Shown: piece by piece, positions 42,291 to 42,726 of the stretch | Layout: every line of letters begins with the position of its first letter | How positions within the stretch are numbered: position 1 is the stretch's first letter | NCBI RefSeq assembly: GCF_001426225.1 | Contig: NZ_LMRT01000016.1 | Coordinates: 165,541 to 208,266, forward strand | Length of the DNA stretch: 42,726 nt | Reading direction: 5' to 3' | Source of the DNA: Allobosea sp. Leaf344 | GTDB taxonomy: Bacteria; Pseudomonadota; Alphaproteobacteria; Rhizobiales; Beijerinckiaceae | Made by a program: the position numbers and the translations under genes | The notes under the pieces: model-generated | Seen by the model: the letters and a program-made list of their open reading frames with translations, nothing else | Databases searched by the model: none | Told to the model about the DNA's origin: nothing

Positions 42291-42726
42291 TCAGTAATCC
42301 ATGCCGCCGGCCGGCATGGCGGGAGCCGCGTCCTTCTTCGGCAGCTCGGCGATCATCGCCTCGGTGGTGATCAGCAGGCCGGCGACCGAGGCCGCGTCCT
42401 GGATCGCGGTGCGCACGACCTTGGTCGGGTCGATGATGCCGGCCTTGACCATGTCGCGATACTCGCCGGTCTGGGCGTCGTAACCCTGGGCGTAGTCGCT
42501 CTGCTCGAGCAGCTTGCCGATGACCACGGCGCCGTCGTCGCCGGCATTGTCGACGATCTGGCGGGCGGGGGCGGTGATCGCCTTGCGGACGATCTCGATG
42601 CCGGTCTTCTGGTCGTCATTGGCGAAGACCAGCCCGTCCAGCGCCCTGACGGCACGCAGCAGCGCGACGCCGCCGCCCGGCAGGATGCCCTCTTCCACGG
42701 CCGCGCGGGTCGCGTTCAGGGCGTCG
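42291..42726 (-). CDS. groL: 60 kDa chaperonin GroEL, C-terminal part (runs off the window)
   Basis: The last ~144 residues of GroEL, the barrel chaperonin that folds proteins with GroES. The visible part covers the end of the equatorial domain: [43 protein letters not shown]-pocket residues in [45 protein letters not shown], and the final [10 protein letters not shown]. The Gly/Met-rich tail is short, GGMDY. The 5' part and any groS lie beyond the right edge. Confidence 0.97.
   Translation of the reverse strand, partial: DALNATRAAVEEGILPGGGVALLRAVRALDGLVFANDDQKTGIEIVRKAITAPARQIVDNAGDDGAVVIGKLLEQSDYAQGYDAQTGEYRDMVKAGIIDPTKVVRTAIQDAASVAGLLITTEAMIAELPKKDAAPAMPAGGMDY

Noticed and set aside
39418..42297. 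A 959-codon plus-strand frame opposite dacA and through the EamA gene
   Set aside because: It is the shadow of the Ala/Pro/Lys-rich tail of dacA and an alternate frame of the transporter; composition is repetitive and no fold is visible.

Overview
The window comes from a GC-rich alphaproteobacterium, most likely of the Hyphomicrobiales and plausibly near Bosea or Bradyrhizobium. That placement is an inference from four things: a class I (archaeal-type) lysyl-tRNA synthetase, priA beside an atpHAGDC operon, a PutA without a DNA-binding domain paired with an AsnC-type regulator, and palindromic intergenic repeats. It is ordinary chromosome carrying some accessory catabolic modules. I see no prophage, transposase, CRISPR array, tRNA or rRNA.

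Layout. 1-330: three tandem copies of a palindromic repeat. 358-2797 (-): nitroreductase and lysS. 2967-4127 (+): M20 amidohydrolase. 4143-4982 (-): solitary family 3 solute-binding protein. 5068-12976 (-): eight-gene uronate operon, read uxaC-kduI-kduD-kdgF-dctP-dctQ-dctM-uxuB. 13109 (+): its divergent FadR-type GntR regulator, followed by an amidase. 15532-18453 (-): autotransporter with an AT-rich upstream region. 18841-19767 (-) and 19859-22045 (+): xerC and priA, divergent. 22267-27417 (+): atpHAGDC, closed by a terminator. 27481 (-): small VOC protein. 27896-31009 (-): putA, divergent from its AsnC-type regulator. 31777-36222 (+): NMT1-type ABC transporter plus an acyl-CoA synthetase, with a good sigma-54 promoter match. 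36191-39467 (-): CelD-like acyltransferase, CobW GTPase and an EamA transporter. 39514-41145 (-): D,D-carboxypeptidase. 41303-42232 (+): second EamA transporter. 42291-end (-): 3' end of groL with its terminator.

How the genes fit together. The uronate operon imports a uronate by a TRAP transporter. It handles unsaturated uronates (KdgF, KduI, KduD, giving 2-keto-3-deoxygluconate) and saturated hexuronates (UxaC, fructuronate reductase, giving mannonate). Mannonate dehydratase and KDG kinase/aldolase must lie elsewhere. The dctP cistron is bracketed by two perfect hairpins, which suggests post-transcriptional tuning of binding protein against membrane subunits. In the atp operon, a diverged relative of the palindromic repeat with a strong hairpin sits between atpA and atpG, and a gap with competing pairings precedes atpC.

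I found no convincing wholly new protein system. The most interesting signals are non-coding: the repeat-like element inside the atp operon, the hairpins around dctP, the sigma-54 promoter candidate before the ABC/CoA-ligase cluster, and a Zur-like dyad inside the 3' end of a transporter gene upstream of the CobW GTPase.
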